A stretch of 51,328 nt of DNA, from the NCBI GenBank assembly GCA_903871775.1, contig CAIQIA010000008.1, positions 1-51,328 on the forward strand. The letters are read 5' to 3'. Made by a program: the position numbers and the translations under genes. The notes beneath the pieces were generated by a model, which did no database searches, had not been told where the DNA came from, and saw nothing but the letters and a program-made list of their open reading frames with translations. Source of the stretch: an uncultured cyanobacterium. GTDB taxonomy: Bacteria > Cyanobacteriota > Cyanobacteriia > PCC-6307 > Cyanobiaceae. Shown here in pieces: positions 22,834-33,508 of the stretch (position 1 is the first letter of the stretch; every line of letters starts with the position of its first letter).

Positions 22834-25074
22834 TCACCCCGCTTCGGCGGGGTTTTTTGTTGGCGTGGTGCCTCCACCCCGACGGGCTGTGATGCGCCGG
22901 TGGATCAGGGGTTGGTCGACCCGGTTGCCCAGCCGTTGCCGCCAGCGCCGGTGCAGCTCGGTCAGTTCCGTTCCTTCACCGGCCTGCCCGAGGCGCCGGC
23001 GGTACCGGGAGTCGGGCCCGAACCAACGCTCCAGCAGGGCCTCCGTGATCGGCAGCGGGACCTGTTCCGCCCACGACTCCTCGTGCACGCGCCAGCCCCG
23101 GTCGGCGAGGGCGACCCCCACCGACTCCCAGCCGGCGGCCTCCTGCAGCCCTGGGCCCTCCAGGTCGGCCAGGGCCCCCAGCGCAGGTGGAACGTCCCCA
23201 TCCGTGAGGCTGGCCAGCAACCCCGCCGGACCGGCGCCCGGCCGGCTGAACAGCAGATCCAGGCGCCCGTCCGGCGTCAGCAGCCGGTCGAGGGCCAGCA
23301 GCCAGCCCTCCCGGTCGGCCGGGGTCATGGCCACGGGCGGAGCGAGCACATTCCGGCCGACCATCCGTTCGAACCGCTGGCCGGCCGGCAGCCGTGACGG
23401 CAGGGCGGCCAGGGTCCGCCCGGGCAGCGCGCAGACCAGGGGGGCGGTCAGGTCATCGAGCACCCCCAGCTGATCCCTGAGGACGGCGGCGGTGCCCTCC
23501 TCCTCCACCTGCAGCACGGTGCCCCCCTCCGGACAGCCGTCCACGGCGGGCAGCGCCCAGAGGAGCGAGCGGCAGTCGAGCACCAGAACCCGCTGCTGGC
23601 GTTCCAGCGGGATCGCGGCCCAGAACCGCTGCTGCAGGGTCTGCAATCGCTCCCCCTCCTGGGCCAGCTGGCGCCGTTGCCAGCGTTCGAACAACGGGTC
23701 GGCGGGGCCGCTGCTCAGGCTTTCCCCCTGTTCGCTGGCCCATTCGGCGGCAGCCGCCATCTGGGCGGCGCGACGGCGCTGCAGCTGACCCCGTCGGGCC
23801 CCCTCCCAGCCGAGCCGACCGGGTTGCCAGAACACCTCCCCCTGCAGCCCGGCCGGCAGGTAGGCCTGGGCCACCCAGTGCTCGGCGTAGGCATGGGGAT
23901 AGCGGTAGCCCAGGCCGTCCCCGAAGGCCTTGCCATCCCGGTGGGCATCGCGCAGGTGGGACGGCACGGCGCTGGTCTTCTCCTGCCGCACGCGCCGGAC
24001 GGCGTCGAAGAACCCCAGGGCGCTGTTGCTCTTCTCGGTGGAGGCCAGGTAGAGGGTGGCCTGCACCAGCGGGTACAGGCCCTCGGGCAGTCCCATGCGT
24101 TCGAAGGCCGCGGCACAGGCCTCGACGACAACGATCGCCTGGGGATCGGCCAGGCCGATGTCCTCTCCTGCGGCGATCAGCAGGCGCCGGAACAGGAACC
24201 GCGGGTTCTCACCGGCCTCGACCATCCGGGCCAGCCAGAACAGGGCGGCGTCGGCGTCACTGCCGCGGATCGATTTGATGAAGGCGCTGATGGTGTCGAA
24301 ATGGGCGTCGCCCTGCTTGTCGTAGAGCACCGCCTGCTGCTGGATCGATTCCTCGGCCACCGTCAGGGTGATCCGGATCGTGCCGTCGTCAGCGGCGGGG
24401 GTGGTGTCCACCGCCAGTTCCAGGGCATTGAGCAGCGTGCGGGCATCGCCACCCGCCACGGCCACCAGATGGTCGCGGGCGGCGGGGTCGACCAGCACCT
24501 GCCGGTCGCCGTAGCCACGCTCCCGGTCGCTCAGCGCGCGCTCCAGCAGAACCCCCAGGTCGGCTGCCTCGAGGGGCTGCAGCCGGAAGAGCCGGGAGCG
24601 GCTCAGCAGGGCCTTGTTCACCTCGAAGAACGGATTTTCGGTCGTGGCGCCGATGAGCACCACCGTGCCGTTCTCGACCCAGGGCAGCAGCGCATCCTGC
24701 TGGGCCGTGTTGAAACGATGCACTTCGTCCACGAACAGCAGCGTGCGCAGGCCGTGGCGGCCCAGGCGTTCGCGGGCCCCGTCGATCGCGTCGCGCAGCT
24801 CGCGGATGCCGGCCAGCACCGCGTTGAGGCTGGTGAAGCGGCAGCGGGTGGTGTTGGCAATGATCCGGGCCAGGGTCGTCTTGCCCGTCCCCGGGGGGCC
24901 ATGCAGGATCAGGCTGCCGATGCGGTCGGCGCTGATGGCCCGGCGCAGCAGCCGGCCGGGCCCCAGGATCGCCTCCTGACCGACGAACTCCTCGAGGGTG
25001 CGCGGACGCAGCCGTTCCGCCAGGGGGGCGAGCTGCTGACGCCTGGCGTCGGCCTGGTGCTCGAAGAGGTCCAT
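22834..25074 (-). CDS. RarA/MgsA-type AAA ATPase with methyltransferase-like tail
   Basis: The protein has 746 residues from the ATG at 25074 (an in-frame ATG at 25083 is possible). Residues ~1-420 are a replication-associated recombination ATPase (RarA/MgsA): Walker A HGPPGTGKTTLAR, Walker B LLFVDEVHRFN, sensor IGATTENPFFEV, and the C-terminal 'RarA' helical part (FIKSIRGSDADAALFWLARM; YRYPHAYAEHWVAQAYLP). The remaining ~300 residues form a second, methyltransferase-like region (PLERQQRVLVLDCRSLLWALPAVDG; VGRNVLAPP) seen fused to RarA in cyanobacteria. The SAM-binding motif looks degenerate. The role is at stalled replication forks. The end of the gene lies in the opposing terminator. Confidence 0.88.
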   Translation of the reverse strand: MDLFEHQADARRQQLAPLAERLRPRTLEEFVGQEAILGPGRLLRRAISADRIGSLILHGPPGTGKTTLARIIANTTRCRFTSLNAVLAGIRELRDAIDGARERLGRHGLRTLLFVDEVHRFNTAQQDALLPWVENGTVVLIGATTENPFFEVNKALLSRSRLFRLQPLEAADLGVLLERALSDRERGYGDRQVLVDPAARDHLVAVAGGDARTLLNALELAVDTTPAADDGTIRITLTVAEESIQQQAVLYDKQGDAHFDTISAFIKSIRGSDADAALFWLARMVEAGENPRFLFRRLLIAAGEDIGLADPQAIVVVEACAAAFERMGLPEGLYPLVQATLYLASTEKSNSALGFFDAVRRVRQEKTSAVPSHLRDAHRDGKAFGDGLGYRYPHAYAEHWVAQAYLPAGLQGEVFWQPGRLGWEGARRGQLQRRRAAQMAAAAEWASEQGESLSSGPADPLFERWQRRQLAQEGERLQTLQQRFWAAIPLERQQRVLVLDCRSLLWALPAVDGCPEGGTVLQVEEEGTAAVLRDQLGVLDDLTAPLVCALPGRTLAALPSRLPAGQRFERMVGRNVLAPPVAMTPADREGWLLALDRLLTPDGRLDLLFSRPGAGPAGLLASLTDGDVPPALGALADLEGPGLQEAAGWESVGVALADRGWRVHEESWAEQVPLPITEALLERWFGPDSRYRRRLGQAGEGTELTELHRRWRQRLGNRVDQPLIHRRITARRGGGTTPTKNPAEAG
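22836..22860 (+). terminator. Rho-independent terminator of the secreted DUF1400-like gene
   Basis: A perfect 7-bp stem ACCCCGC (22836-22842) and GCGGGGT (22847-22853) with a TTCG tetraloop is followed by a T tract to 22858. The same bases, read on the minus strand, encode the last residues of the rarA-like gene. Confidence 0.95.
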
Positions 25075-25136
25075 GGCGGCCATGCTGGCGTCTCTTGCGT
25101 CGCCCCGGCAGGCTGGGGGCGCCCTGGAATCGTTCC

Positions 25137-26300
25137 GTGCGCCGCCCTGCGGTCCTGCTGCTGGCTGCCCTTGCCCTCCCCGTCCTGACCGCCTGCCGCC
25201 CCCGGACGGCGGAGCCGCCCCCACGGGTGCCGCGGGTGGCGACGGCTGCCCTGGGACCCCACATGTTCCGTGAGCGCCGTGAGGTGGTCTCGACCCTCGA
25301 GGCCGTGGCGGATGTGCGCCTGGCCGCCACCTCGGCGGGCCGGGTCGATGCCCTCCCGATCCGTGAGGGGGATGTGGTGCCGGCGGGGGCGTTGCTGCTG
25401 CGCCTGCGGGTCCAGGAGCGCCAGGCCGATGTGGGTCAGGTGCAGGCCCAACTGGCGGCGGCCGAGGCGCGGGTGGTCGAGCAACAGGCGCGGTTGGCCC
25501 GTGACCGGGCCAATTACCAGCGCTACAGCTATCTGCAGGGCCAGGGGGCCGCCAGCCAGCAGGATCTGGACACCTACCGCACCCAGGCGATCGCCCAGGA
25601 AGCCCAGCTCAAGGCCAGCCAGGATGCGGTCCGCTCCGCCAGAGCCCAGCTGGAGGCCGCCTCCGAGCGGCTGCAGGACCGGCTGGTGCGGGCGCCGTTC
25701 GCCGGCCAGATCAGCGACCTGCGTGTCAAATCCGGGGATGTGCTGCGGGAGGGGGATCCGTTCACCCGTCTGCTGCGCAACGACCGGCTCCTCAGCCGGA
25801 TCACCCTGCCCTCGACCCTGGCGGACCGGGTGCAGCAAGGGCAGACGGTGACCCTCGCCGATCCCGCCAGCGGTCAGGTGCTGGCCACCGGTGGCGTGAG
25901 CTTCATCGATCCCACGGTCGATCCGGCCACCCAGTCGCTGCTGGTCAAGGCGGAGGTGGCCAACCCCGGGGGGCGGCTGCGCAATGGCCAGCGGGTGCGC
26001 GCCTGGCTTGAGTTCGGCCGCCGCGAAGCCCTGGCGGTCCCCTTCCAGGCCGTCACCCAGAGCGCCGGCCAGAGTTTTGTCTACACCCTCGGCCGCGGCC
26101 CGGATGGCCGGCCCCAGGCCCTGAAGGTGCCGGTGCGGCTTGGCCCGCTGCAGGACGGCTGCTACCCGCTCCTCGATGGGCTCCAGGCCGGGGACAGCCT
26201 GATCACCAGCAACCTGCTCAACCTGCGGCACCGTGCCCCGGTCCGCCCGCAGGCCGGTCCGCCCGTGCGCTGCCTTGACCCCTCGGGTGCTCCCCCCTAG
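25137..26300 (+). CDS. RND periplasmic adaptor lipoprotein (first of two)
   Basis: The protein has 387 residues from the GTG at 25137, which gives a lipoprotein signal (VRRPAVLLLAALALPVLTAC, lipobox LTAC). A membrane-fusion layout follows: biotinyl-lipoyl half (GRVDALPIREGDVVPAGALLL), an alpha-helical hairpin rich in Gln/Ala (RQADVGQVQAQLAAAEARVV; EAQLKASQDAVRSAR), the second lipoyl half (VRAPFAGQISDLRVKSGDVLREG) and beta-barrel/MP domains. It is the first gene of an RND efflux operon. The start is 62 bases from the divergent rarA start. Confidence 0.9.
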   Translation: MRRPAVLLLAALALPVLTACRPRTAEPPPRVPRVATAALGPHMFRERREVVSTLEAVADVRLAATSAGRVDALPIREGDVVPAGALLLRLRVQERQADVGQVQAQLAAAEARVVEQQARLARDRANYQRYSYLQGQGAASQQDLDTYRTQAIAQEAQLKASQDAVRSARAQLEAASERLQDRLVRAPFAGQISDLRVKSGDVLREGDPFTRLLRNDRLLSRITLPSTLADRVQQGQTVTLADPASGQVLATGGVSFIDPTVDPATQSLLVKAEVANPGGRLRNGQRVRAWLEFGRREALAVPFQAVTQSAGQSFVYTLGRGPDGRPQALKVPVRLGPLQDGCYPLLDGLQAGDSLITSNLLNLRHRAPVRPQAGPPVRCLDPSGAPP

Positions 26301-26318
26301 GTTGCGGCCCTTGGCTGG

Positions 26319-27425
26319 GTGGACGTGTCGCTCCCTTCTGTCCGTCGTCGCTGGCCGATCCAGGGTGGAGTGCTGGCGCTGGCTCTGCTGCTGCCCGGTG
26401 CCTGTGCCCGTCGACCGCCGATGGCGGCGGCCCCACCGCCCACCTTCACCCTGGCGAGCCCCGAGAGCCGGACGTTTCAGGACGAGGCGGTGTACCAGAG
26501 CACCCTGGAGGCGATCCGCAACGTCAACCTTTCGGCCGAGATCAGCGGCCGCATCGTGGCCATGCCCATGCAGGAGGGGCAGACCGTGCGCCCGGGGGAT
26601 CTGCTCTTCCGCCTGGATCAGGTGCAGCAGCAGGCCCAGGTCAATGCCACGGCCGCCGAGGCCCGCAAGGATCTCGTCAACGCCGAGCGCTACATCTTTC
26701 TGAACAACCAGGGCGCGGTCTCGACCAAGGACCGGGACTTTTACGTGACCCAGGCGATCCAGAGCGCCGACAAGCTGCGGGCCGACAAGGCCACCCTCGG
26801 CTACAAGAACGTGCTGGCCCCCATCGCCGGACAGATCGGCAGCCTGCTCCACAAGCAGGGGGATGTGGTGAATCAGGGGGAAAAGATCGTCAACCTGATC
26901 GACAACAGCCAGCTCTGGCTCCGGCTTGATGTGCCGGCCGATCTCTCCAGCCGCATGCGGCTGGGGCTGCCGGTGTTGCTGCAGTCCCCTGACCGGTCCC
27001 AGACCCTGGCCAGGGGGACCGTCACCTTTCTGGGGCCGGCCATCGACACCCAGAGCCAGACCCTGCTGGCGAAGGCCACCTTCGCCAACCCGGATGGCCA
27101 CCTGCGCCACAACCAGCGGGTGAGCGCCATCCTGCAGTTCTCGAGTGGCGCGAGCCTGTCCATCCCGGAAGGGGCGGTGTTCGTGCAGGCCGGGCAGAGC
27201 TTCGTCTTCCGGGCTGTGTCGGCCGACGAGGCCCGCCGGGCCCTGGGGCGGCCCCTGCAGCCCGAGCCTCCGGCCGGCAGCCTGGTGGCCCTGCAGGTGC
27301 CCGTCACCGTCGGGGTTCCCCAGAACGGCCTCTACCCCGTGAGCCAGGGCCTCAGCGCCCAGGACCGGGTGGTGCTGGGCAACCTGGCCCAGTTGCGCAG
27401 CGGCATGGGGATCAGGATTCGATGA
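26319..27425 (+). CDS. RND periplasmic adaptor lipoprotein (second of two)
   Basis: This 368-residue protein starts at a GTG and has a lipoprotein signal (IQGGVLALALLLPGAC, lipobox LPGAC). The same domain order as its neighbour: lipoyl half (NVNLSAEISGRIVAMPMQEGQTVRPGDLLF), hairpin (VNATAAEARKDLVNAERY), second lipoyl half (VLAPIAGQIGSLLHKQGDVVNQGEKI), then the barrel. The final four bases overlap the pump gene start (ATGA). It is about as similar in organisation to AcrA-type adaptors as to the first gene; why one pump has two adaptors is an open question. Confidence 0.9.
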   Translation: MDVSLPSVRRRWPIQGGVLALALLLPGACARRPPMAAAPPPTFTLASPESRTFQDEAVYQSTLEAIRNVNLSAEISGRIVAMPMQEGQTVRPGDLLFRLDQVQQQAQVNATAAEARKDLVNAERYIFLNNQGAVSTKDRDFYVTQAIQSADKLRADKATLGYKNVLAPIAGQIGSLLHKQGDVVNQGEKIVNLIDNSQLWLRLDVPADLSSRMRLGLPVLLQSPDRSQTLARGTVTFLGPAIDTQSQTLLAKATFANPDGHLRHNQRVSAILQFSSGASLSIPEGAVFVQAGQSFVFRAVSADEARRALGRPLQPEPPAGSLVALQVPVTVGVPQNGLYPVSQGLSAQDRVVLGNLAQLRSGMGIRIR

Positions 27426-30400
27426 GCCTCTCTGACACCTTCATCCGCCGCCCGGTGCTCAGCACCGTCTGCAGCATCCTCATCCTGCTGGCCGGGGTGA
27501 TCGCCGTGCCCCTGCTGCCGATTGAGTACCTCCCCAACATCGCCCCGCCGACGATCCAGGTGAACGCCAGTCTGCCCGGGGCGGATGCGCTCACGGTCGA
27601 GAGTGCCGTGACCGGACCACTGGAGGAGCAGATCAACGGCGCCCCCGGCATGGATTACATCACCTCCACCAGCACCAGCGAAGGGGTGAGTCAGATCAAC
27701 GTCTATTTCACCGCAGACACCGATCCAGCCATTGATCAGGTCAATGTGCTCAACCGTGTGCAGACCGCCAGCCCCCAGTTGCCCCAGCAGGTGAATGCCC
27801 AGGGGGTGACGGTTCAGCAGACCGCCAGCAGCTACCTGCTGGTCTACAACCTCACATCAACGGAGGGCCAGTTTGATCGCAACTACCTCAATGGCCTGTA
27901 CCAGCTCAATCTCGCTTACCCCCTCGCCCGCGCTGAAGGGGTCGGACAGGTCAACGTCTTTGGCAGCAGCAATCCGGCCTACCGACTCTGGGTCGATCCG
28001 CTCAAGCTGGCACGCTTCAATCTGACCGTCTCCGACGTCACAAACGCCCTGCGCTCCCAGAACCGCATCGTCATCGGTGGCACCATCGGCGGTCCCCCCC
28101 AGGCTCCCAGCAACCGCACCACCTTCCCGATTCTGGTGGAGGGGAACCTCACCACGGTCCAGGAATTCGAGGATCTGATCCTCAGCCGCGGCCCCAGCGG
28201 CGCAGCCGCCGACAAGGGGCCCTCAGGAAGTCTGATCAGGCTCGGGGACGTGGGACATGCCGAATATGCCTTCCAGAACTTCAACCAAGCCGCTGTCGGC
28301 ACGATCCAGGGCCATCCGTCGATTGGTTTCGGTGTGATCCAGCTGCCAGGCAGCAATGCCATCACCACAGCGAAAGCAGTCAGAGAGGTTCTCAGTCAGT
28401 TCGAATCAACGCTTCCCCCCGGCGTTGTGCTGGGCAAGGTCTTTGATCAGACCGATTTCATCCATGCGTCCATTGAAGGAGCCGTGGATGCCCTTCGTGA
28501 TGCCGTTGTGCTGGTGCTGCTGATCATCTTCCTGTTCCTGCAGGACTGGAAGGCCACTGCAGTGCCTGCCCTGGCATTGCCGATCGCCCTGCTGGGTGCT
28601 CTGGTGTTCGTCAAGGTGTTCGGCTTCTCGATCAATGAGCTGACGCTCCTCGGCATCATCCTGGCCACCGGCCTCGTGGTCGATGACGCCATCGTTGTCG
28701 TCGAAGCGGTCTCGGCTCGCATCGAGGCTGGAGACCGGCCGTTCGCGGCCGCATCCAATGCCATGAAGGAGCTCACCGGGGCGATTCTGGCCACCGCTCT
28801 CGTGCTCATGGCGGTGTTCATCCCGGTGACCTTCTTCCCGGGGCCCACGGGCGTGATCTACCGCCAGTTCGCCCTGACGATCGTCTTTGCGATCATCGTC
28901 TCCACCTTCAATGCCATCACCGGCAAGCCGCTGCAGGCGGCGCTGCTGCTCGGGGGGGGCAAGTCTGAACCACGGGGCCTGATGTGGACCGTCATCGGCG
29001 GCCTGTTCGGTGCCGGTTACGGCTGGCTGTTCGGCGGCCTGCCCTGGTGCATCGGCTTCGGCCTGCTCGGCGCTGTCGTCGGCACCTTCCTCGGGCCGAT
29101 CTTCGCGGGTTTCAATGTCGCCTTCGCCAATCTCTCCAGGGGCTATGCCGCCCTGCTCGCGGCGGCGATCCGTCTGCGGCGGGTGCTGGTGGCCGTGCTG
29201 CTGGGGGGCGTGGTGCTCACGGGCATCGCCTTTCTGTCGGTGCCGAGCGGCTTTGTTCCCACCGAGGACCAGGGCTATGGCCTTGGCATCATTCAGCTGC
29301 CCCCCCAGGCCTCGCTGGAGGCCACGATGGCCGTGGCCGAGCAGGCCCGGCGGATCATTGCCCGGGAACCCGAGGTGGTGGGGGGCCAGATGGTCGGTGG
29401 GGCCGGCTTCAACGGTGGTTCCCTGAACCAGGGGCTCTTCTTCTTCGGCCTCAAGCCGATTGATGAGCGAACCAGCCCGGATCAGAACGCCAACCGCATC
29501 ATCCGCCGTCTCAACCAGTCCTTCCAGGCGATCCCGGGCGCCAAGGTGCTGGCCATGCCACCGGCGGCGGTGCCCGGTTTCAGTGCCCAGGGGGGTCTGT
29601 CGTTCCAGCTCAATGATCTGAGCAATGGCGGCTACAGCCCAACGGATCTGGCCCGGCTCGGCAACCAGCTCATTCAGCGGGCCCTGGCCAGCGGCGACTT
29701 TCTCAACCTCTACACCCAGTACGTGAGCGATGCGCCGGTGTGGCGTCTTGAGCCTGATCGGGATCGGATGGCCTCGCTGAACGTTGATTTCGGCACCGCC
29801 ATGGAGGTGCTGGGGACCCTCAACGGAGGCACCTTCGTCAACCAGACCTACGAGAACGGTCAGTACCGCCAGGTCTATGTGCAGGCCGAAGGTGACCGTC
29901 GCGCCATCGTCCAGGACCTCAACAACCTCTATGTGCCGACGGTGTCTGGCCAGCAGGTTCCGCTGGCCAACGTGATCCGCGTCAGGCTCGACAGCGCCCC
30001 GCCGATCATCAGCCACTACGACCTGTACCGCACGGTGCTGATTCAGGGTGTCGAGGGGCTGGGCAAGAGCAGCGGTCAGGCCATTGATTCGTTGCTCAGC
30101 AGCTTCCAGCAGCTCCAGTTCAGCAACGTCGGTCAGGCCTGGTCGGCCCTCAGCCGCTCCGAGGTGGCCGCCGGCTCCCTGGCGGCCCTCGTGTTCGCCC
30201 TCGGCCTGGTGGTGGTCTACCTCGTGCTGTCGGCCCAGTACGGCAGCTACATCGACCCGCTGATCATTCTGATGACGGTGCCCCTGGCCATGCTCGGTGC
30301 CCTGGTCTTTCTGGTGAGCATGGGACAGGTCAACAATGTCTACGCCCAGGTGGGGCTGGTGACGCTGATCGGTCTGGCCGCCAAGAACGGCATCCTGATC

Positions 30401-30712
30401 GTCGATCTCGCCAATCAGCGCATGGAGGCCGGACTGTCGGCGAGCGAAGCCGCCCGCGGCGCCGCCGAGTCGCGCCTGCGTCCGATCCTGATGACCGCTT
30501 CGGCGGCACTGGCGGGCTTCTTCCCCCTGGTGGTGGCCAGCGGTGCCAGCGCCCTGGCCCAGCGCAGCATCGGCTCGGTGATCTTCGGGGGCCTGCTGGT
30601 GGCCACGGTGCTGAGCCTGTTCGTGGTGCCGTCGTTCTACGTTCTGATGAAGAACCTCGAGGCGAGCTGGTTCCCGGCCAGCCAGAGCGCCGATCCCCTG
30701 CCGGAGGGCTGA
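27422..30712 (+). CDS. RND efflux permease (HAE1 type)
   Basis: This 1096-residue inner-membrane pump begins with the typical SDTFIRRPVLSTVCSILILLAG and the pore-domain opening LPIEYLPNIAPPTIQV. The transmembrane core has the proton-relay segment TLLGIILATGLVVDDAIVVVEAV in TM4, and a second-half LVTLIGLAAKNGILIVDLAN. Large periplasmic loops are present in both halves. An unusual Gly-rich hydrophobic insert (about residues 520-565, MWTVIGGLFGAGYGWLFGG... and FGLLGAVVGTFLGPIFAG) follows TM6 and could add two helices. No outer-membrane factor gene is adjacent, so a TolC-like channel must be encoded elsewhere. Confidence 0.95.
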   Translation: MSLSDTFIRRPVLSTVCSILILLAGVIAVPLLPIEYLPNIAPPTIQVNASLPGADALTVESAVTGPLEEQINGAPGMDYITSTSTSEGVSQINVYFTADTDPAIDQVNVLNRVQTASPQLPQQVNAQGVTVQQTASSYLLVYNLTSTEGQFDRNYLNGLYQLNLAYPLARAEGVGQVNVFGSSNPAYRLWVDPLKLARFNLTVSDVTNALRSQNRIVIGGTIGGPPQAPSNRTTFPILVEGNLTTVQEFEDLILSRGPSGAAADKGPSGSLIRLGDVGHAEYAFQNFNQAAVGTIQGHPSIGFGVIQLPGSNAITTAKAVREVLSQFESTLPPGVVLGKVFDQTDFIHASIEGAVDALRDAVVLVLLIIFLFLQDWKATAVPALALPIALLGALVFVKVFGFSINELTLLGIILATGLVVDDAIVVVEAVSARIEAGDRPFAAASNAMKELTGAILATALVLMAVFIPVTFFPGPTGVIYRQFALTIVFAIIVSTFNAITGKPLQAALLLGGGKSEPRGLMWTVIGGLFGAGYGWLFGGLPWCIGFGLLGAVVGTFLGPIFAGFNVAFANLSRGYAALLAAAIRLRRVLVAVLLGGVVLTGIAFLSVPSGFVPTEDQGYGLGIIQLPPQASLEATMAVAEQARRIIAREPEVVGGQMVGGAGFNGGSLNQGLFFFGLKPIDERTSPDQNANRIIRRLNQSFQAIPGAKVLAMPPAAVPGFSAQGGLSFQLNDLSNGGYSPTDLARLGNQLIQRALASGDFLNLYTQYVSDAPVWRLEPDRDRMASLNVDFGTAMEVLGTLNGGTFVNQTYENGQYRQVYVQAEGDRRAIVQDLNNLYVPTVSGQQVPLANVIRVRLDSAPPIISHYDLYRTVLIQGVEGLGKSSGQAIDSLLSSFQQLQFSNVGQAWSALSRSEVAAGSLAALVFALGLVVVYLVLSAQYGSYIDPLIILMTVPLAMLGALVFLVSMGQVNNVYAQVGLVTLIGLAAKNGILIVDLANQRMEAGLSASEAARGAAESRLRPILMTASAALAGFFPLVVASGASALAQRSIGSVIFGGLLVATVLSLFVVPSFYVLMKNLEASWFPASQSADPLPEG

Positions 30713-30714
30713 CC

Positions 30715-30999
30715 ATGCCCCTGCCGCCGCCGCCGGGCTACCGCCCCCCCGGCCCCCAGAAGCGGGTCGACCGCCGCCGGATCCTCCTCGCCGGGGTGAT
30801 CTACGCCAGCCTCGCCAGCGTGCTCGTGGTCCTCGGCCACCATGCGGCCCGGGCCAACGGCCGTCTCCTCCACGGGCTGCTGGTGCAGCCCCTGCTCGTG
30901 GTGACGGTGGCCGCCGGGGCCTGCGGCGCCTGGAGCGAGGCCATGCGCCAGCTGGCCCTGGTGGCCCGCGACCGTCCCCCGGACGATCATTTCAGGTGA
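30715..30999 (+). CDS. Small membrane protein at the end of the RND operon
   Basis: This 94-residue protein starts two bases after the pump stop. A Pro-rich cytoplasmic start (MPLPPPPGYRPPGPQKR) is followed by two membrane helices (ILLAGVIYASLASVLVVLGH and LLVQPLLVVTVAAGACGAW) and a charged tail. Not recognised; close coupling suggests an accessory role for, or a chance neighbour of, the pump. Confidence 0.65.
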   Translation: MPLPPPPGYRPPGPQKRVDRRRILLAGVIYASLASVLVVLGHHAARANGRLLHGLLVQPLLVVTVAAGACGAWSEAMRQLALVARDRPPDDHFR

Positions 31000-31005
31000 T
31001 CAGGA

Positions 31006-32751
<1,746 letters not shown>

Positions 32752-32787
32752 CTATGGTCTGGGGCACAACAACCAAGACCTGAAGCC

Positions 32788-33132
32788 ATGGCGCCCCCAT
32801 TGCTGCTGCGGGGCATTGTCCTCGTCCCCCTGCTGGCCCTGGTCCCCGGCGCCGGCCGGGCGGCCCCGGCCCTTCCATTCCCCCAGGCGATCGAGATCTC
32901 CCGGCGGGCCGCCGATGCCGTCCTGCGTCAGACAGGTTCGGAGAACTGCCTGCGGGGCAAGCTCACCAACGCCATGGTCACCCTGTCCGACAGCTGTGAT
33001 GCAAGCGGCCGTCAGGACAGCCTCTGCCGGCTGGCCGATCAGGTGGTGATGGAGACCTCCGGCCTGACCATGAGCATCATGGAGGACACCGCCCAGAAGC
33101 TGCTGCGACTCACGGCCGGGACTGACCGCTAG
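32788..33132 (+). CDS. Small exported hypothetical protein (114 aa)
   Basis: The protein has 114 residues from the ATG at 32788 with a signal peptide (MAPPLLLRGIVLVPLLALVPGAGRA). The mature part has three cysteines (ENCLRG, SDSCDAS, SLCRLA) and a regular helical pattern. A longer frame from 32713 has no signal peptide and is not favoured. It is divergent from pgm. Its last 23 bases overlap the convergent secreted protein gene. No family recognised. Confidence 0.6.
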   Translation: MAPPLLLRGIVLVPLLALVPGAGRAAPALPFPQAIEISRRAADAVLRQTGSENCLRGKLTNAMVTLSDSCDASGRQDSLCRLADQVVMETSGLTMSIMEDTAQKLLRLTAGTDR

Positions 33133-33508
33133 GGGGCTGCTGGCCAGGGGGCTGATTGGTGGGTGCCGGTTTCTGCGGTTCCCTTGCCGTGCAGGTCGCC
33201 ATCAGCTCGTCGGCGCGCCGCAGCAGATCCTCCCGCCGCTCGTAGGGGTTCCCGGCCACGGGCACCGCGCGGACCGTCACCGCAAAGGCGTTGTCCTTGC
33301 AGAGGGCCGTCACGAACCGCCGGTCGAGCAGCCGGTCGGCCCGCTGGCGGGCCTGCTGGCAGCTGCCGTCGTCATTGCGCTGGGCGCAGGCCACCACAGC
33401 GTCATACACGGGCCGCAGATCCATCCGGGTCAGCGGTTCCTCCTGGGCCCGGGCGATCCCAGCCACCAGCAGGAGGGGCAGCACGGCTCCCGGAAGGTGG
33501 CGGGTCAC
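33110..33508 (-). CDS. Small exported hypothetical protein (132 aa)
   Basis: The protein has 132 residues from the GTG at 33508, which overlaps the stop of the upstream phospholipase-like gene (GTGA). A signal peptide (TRHLPGAVLPLLLVAGIARAQ) precedes a helical, Arg/Asp-rich domain with four cysteines (VACAQRNDDGSCQQ, ALCKDN, ATCTAR) and a Pro/Gln-rich tail. Not recognised. Coupling suggests it works in the same periplasmic process as the phospholipase-like lipoprotein. Confidence 0.6.
   Translation of the reverse strand: MTRHLPGAVLPLLLVAGIARAQEEPLTRMDLRPVYDAVVACAQRNDDGSCQQARQRADRLLDRRFVTALCKDNAFAVTVRAVPVAGNPYERREDLLRRADELMATCTAREPQKPAPTNQPPGQQPPSGQSRP

Noticed and set aside
25137-27425. The two adaptor lipoproteins as exporters of the GG peptides
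   Set aside because: They pair with an RND permease in their own operon, have no ABC or C39 peptidase partner, and lie 23 kb away.
28406-30016. Long minus-strand ORF (536 codons) across the RND permease
   Set aside because: The translation is rich in His, Asp and Gln with low complexity, typical of antisense to a hydrophobic GC-rich gene. The plus strand has the RND motifs.
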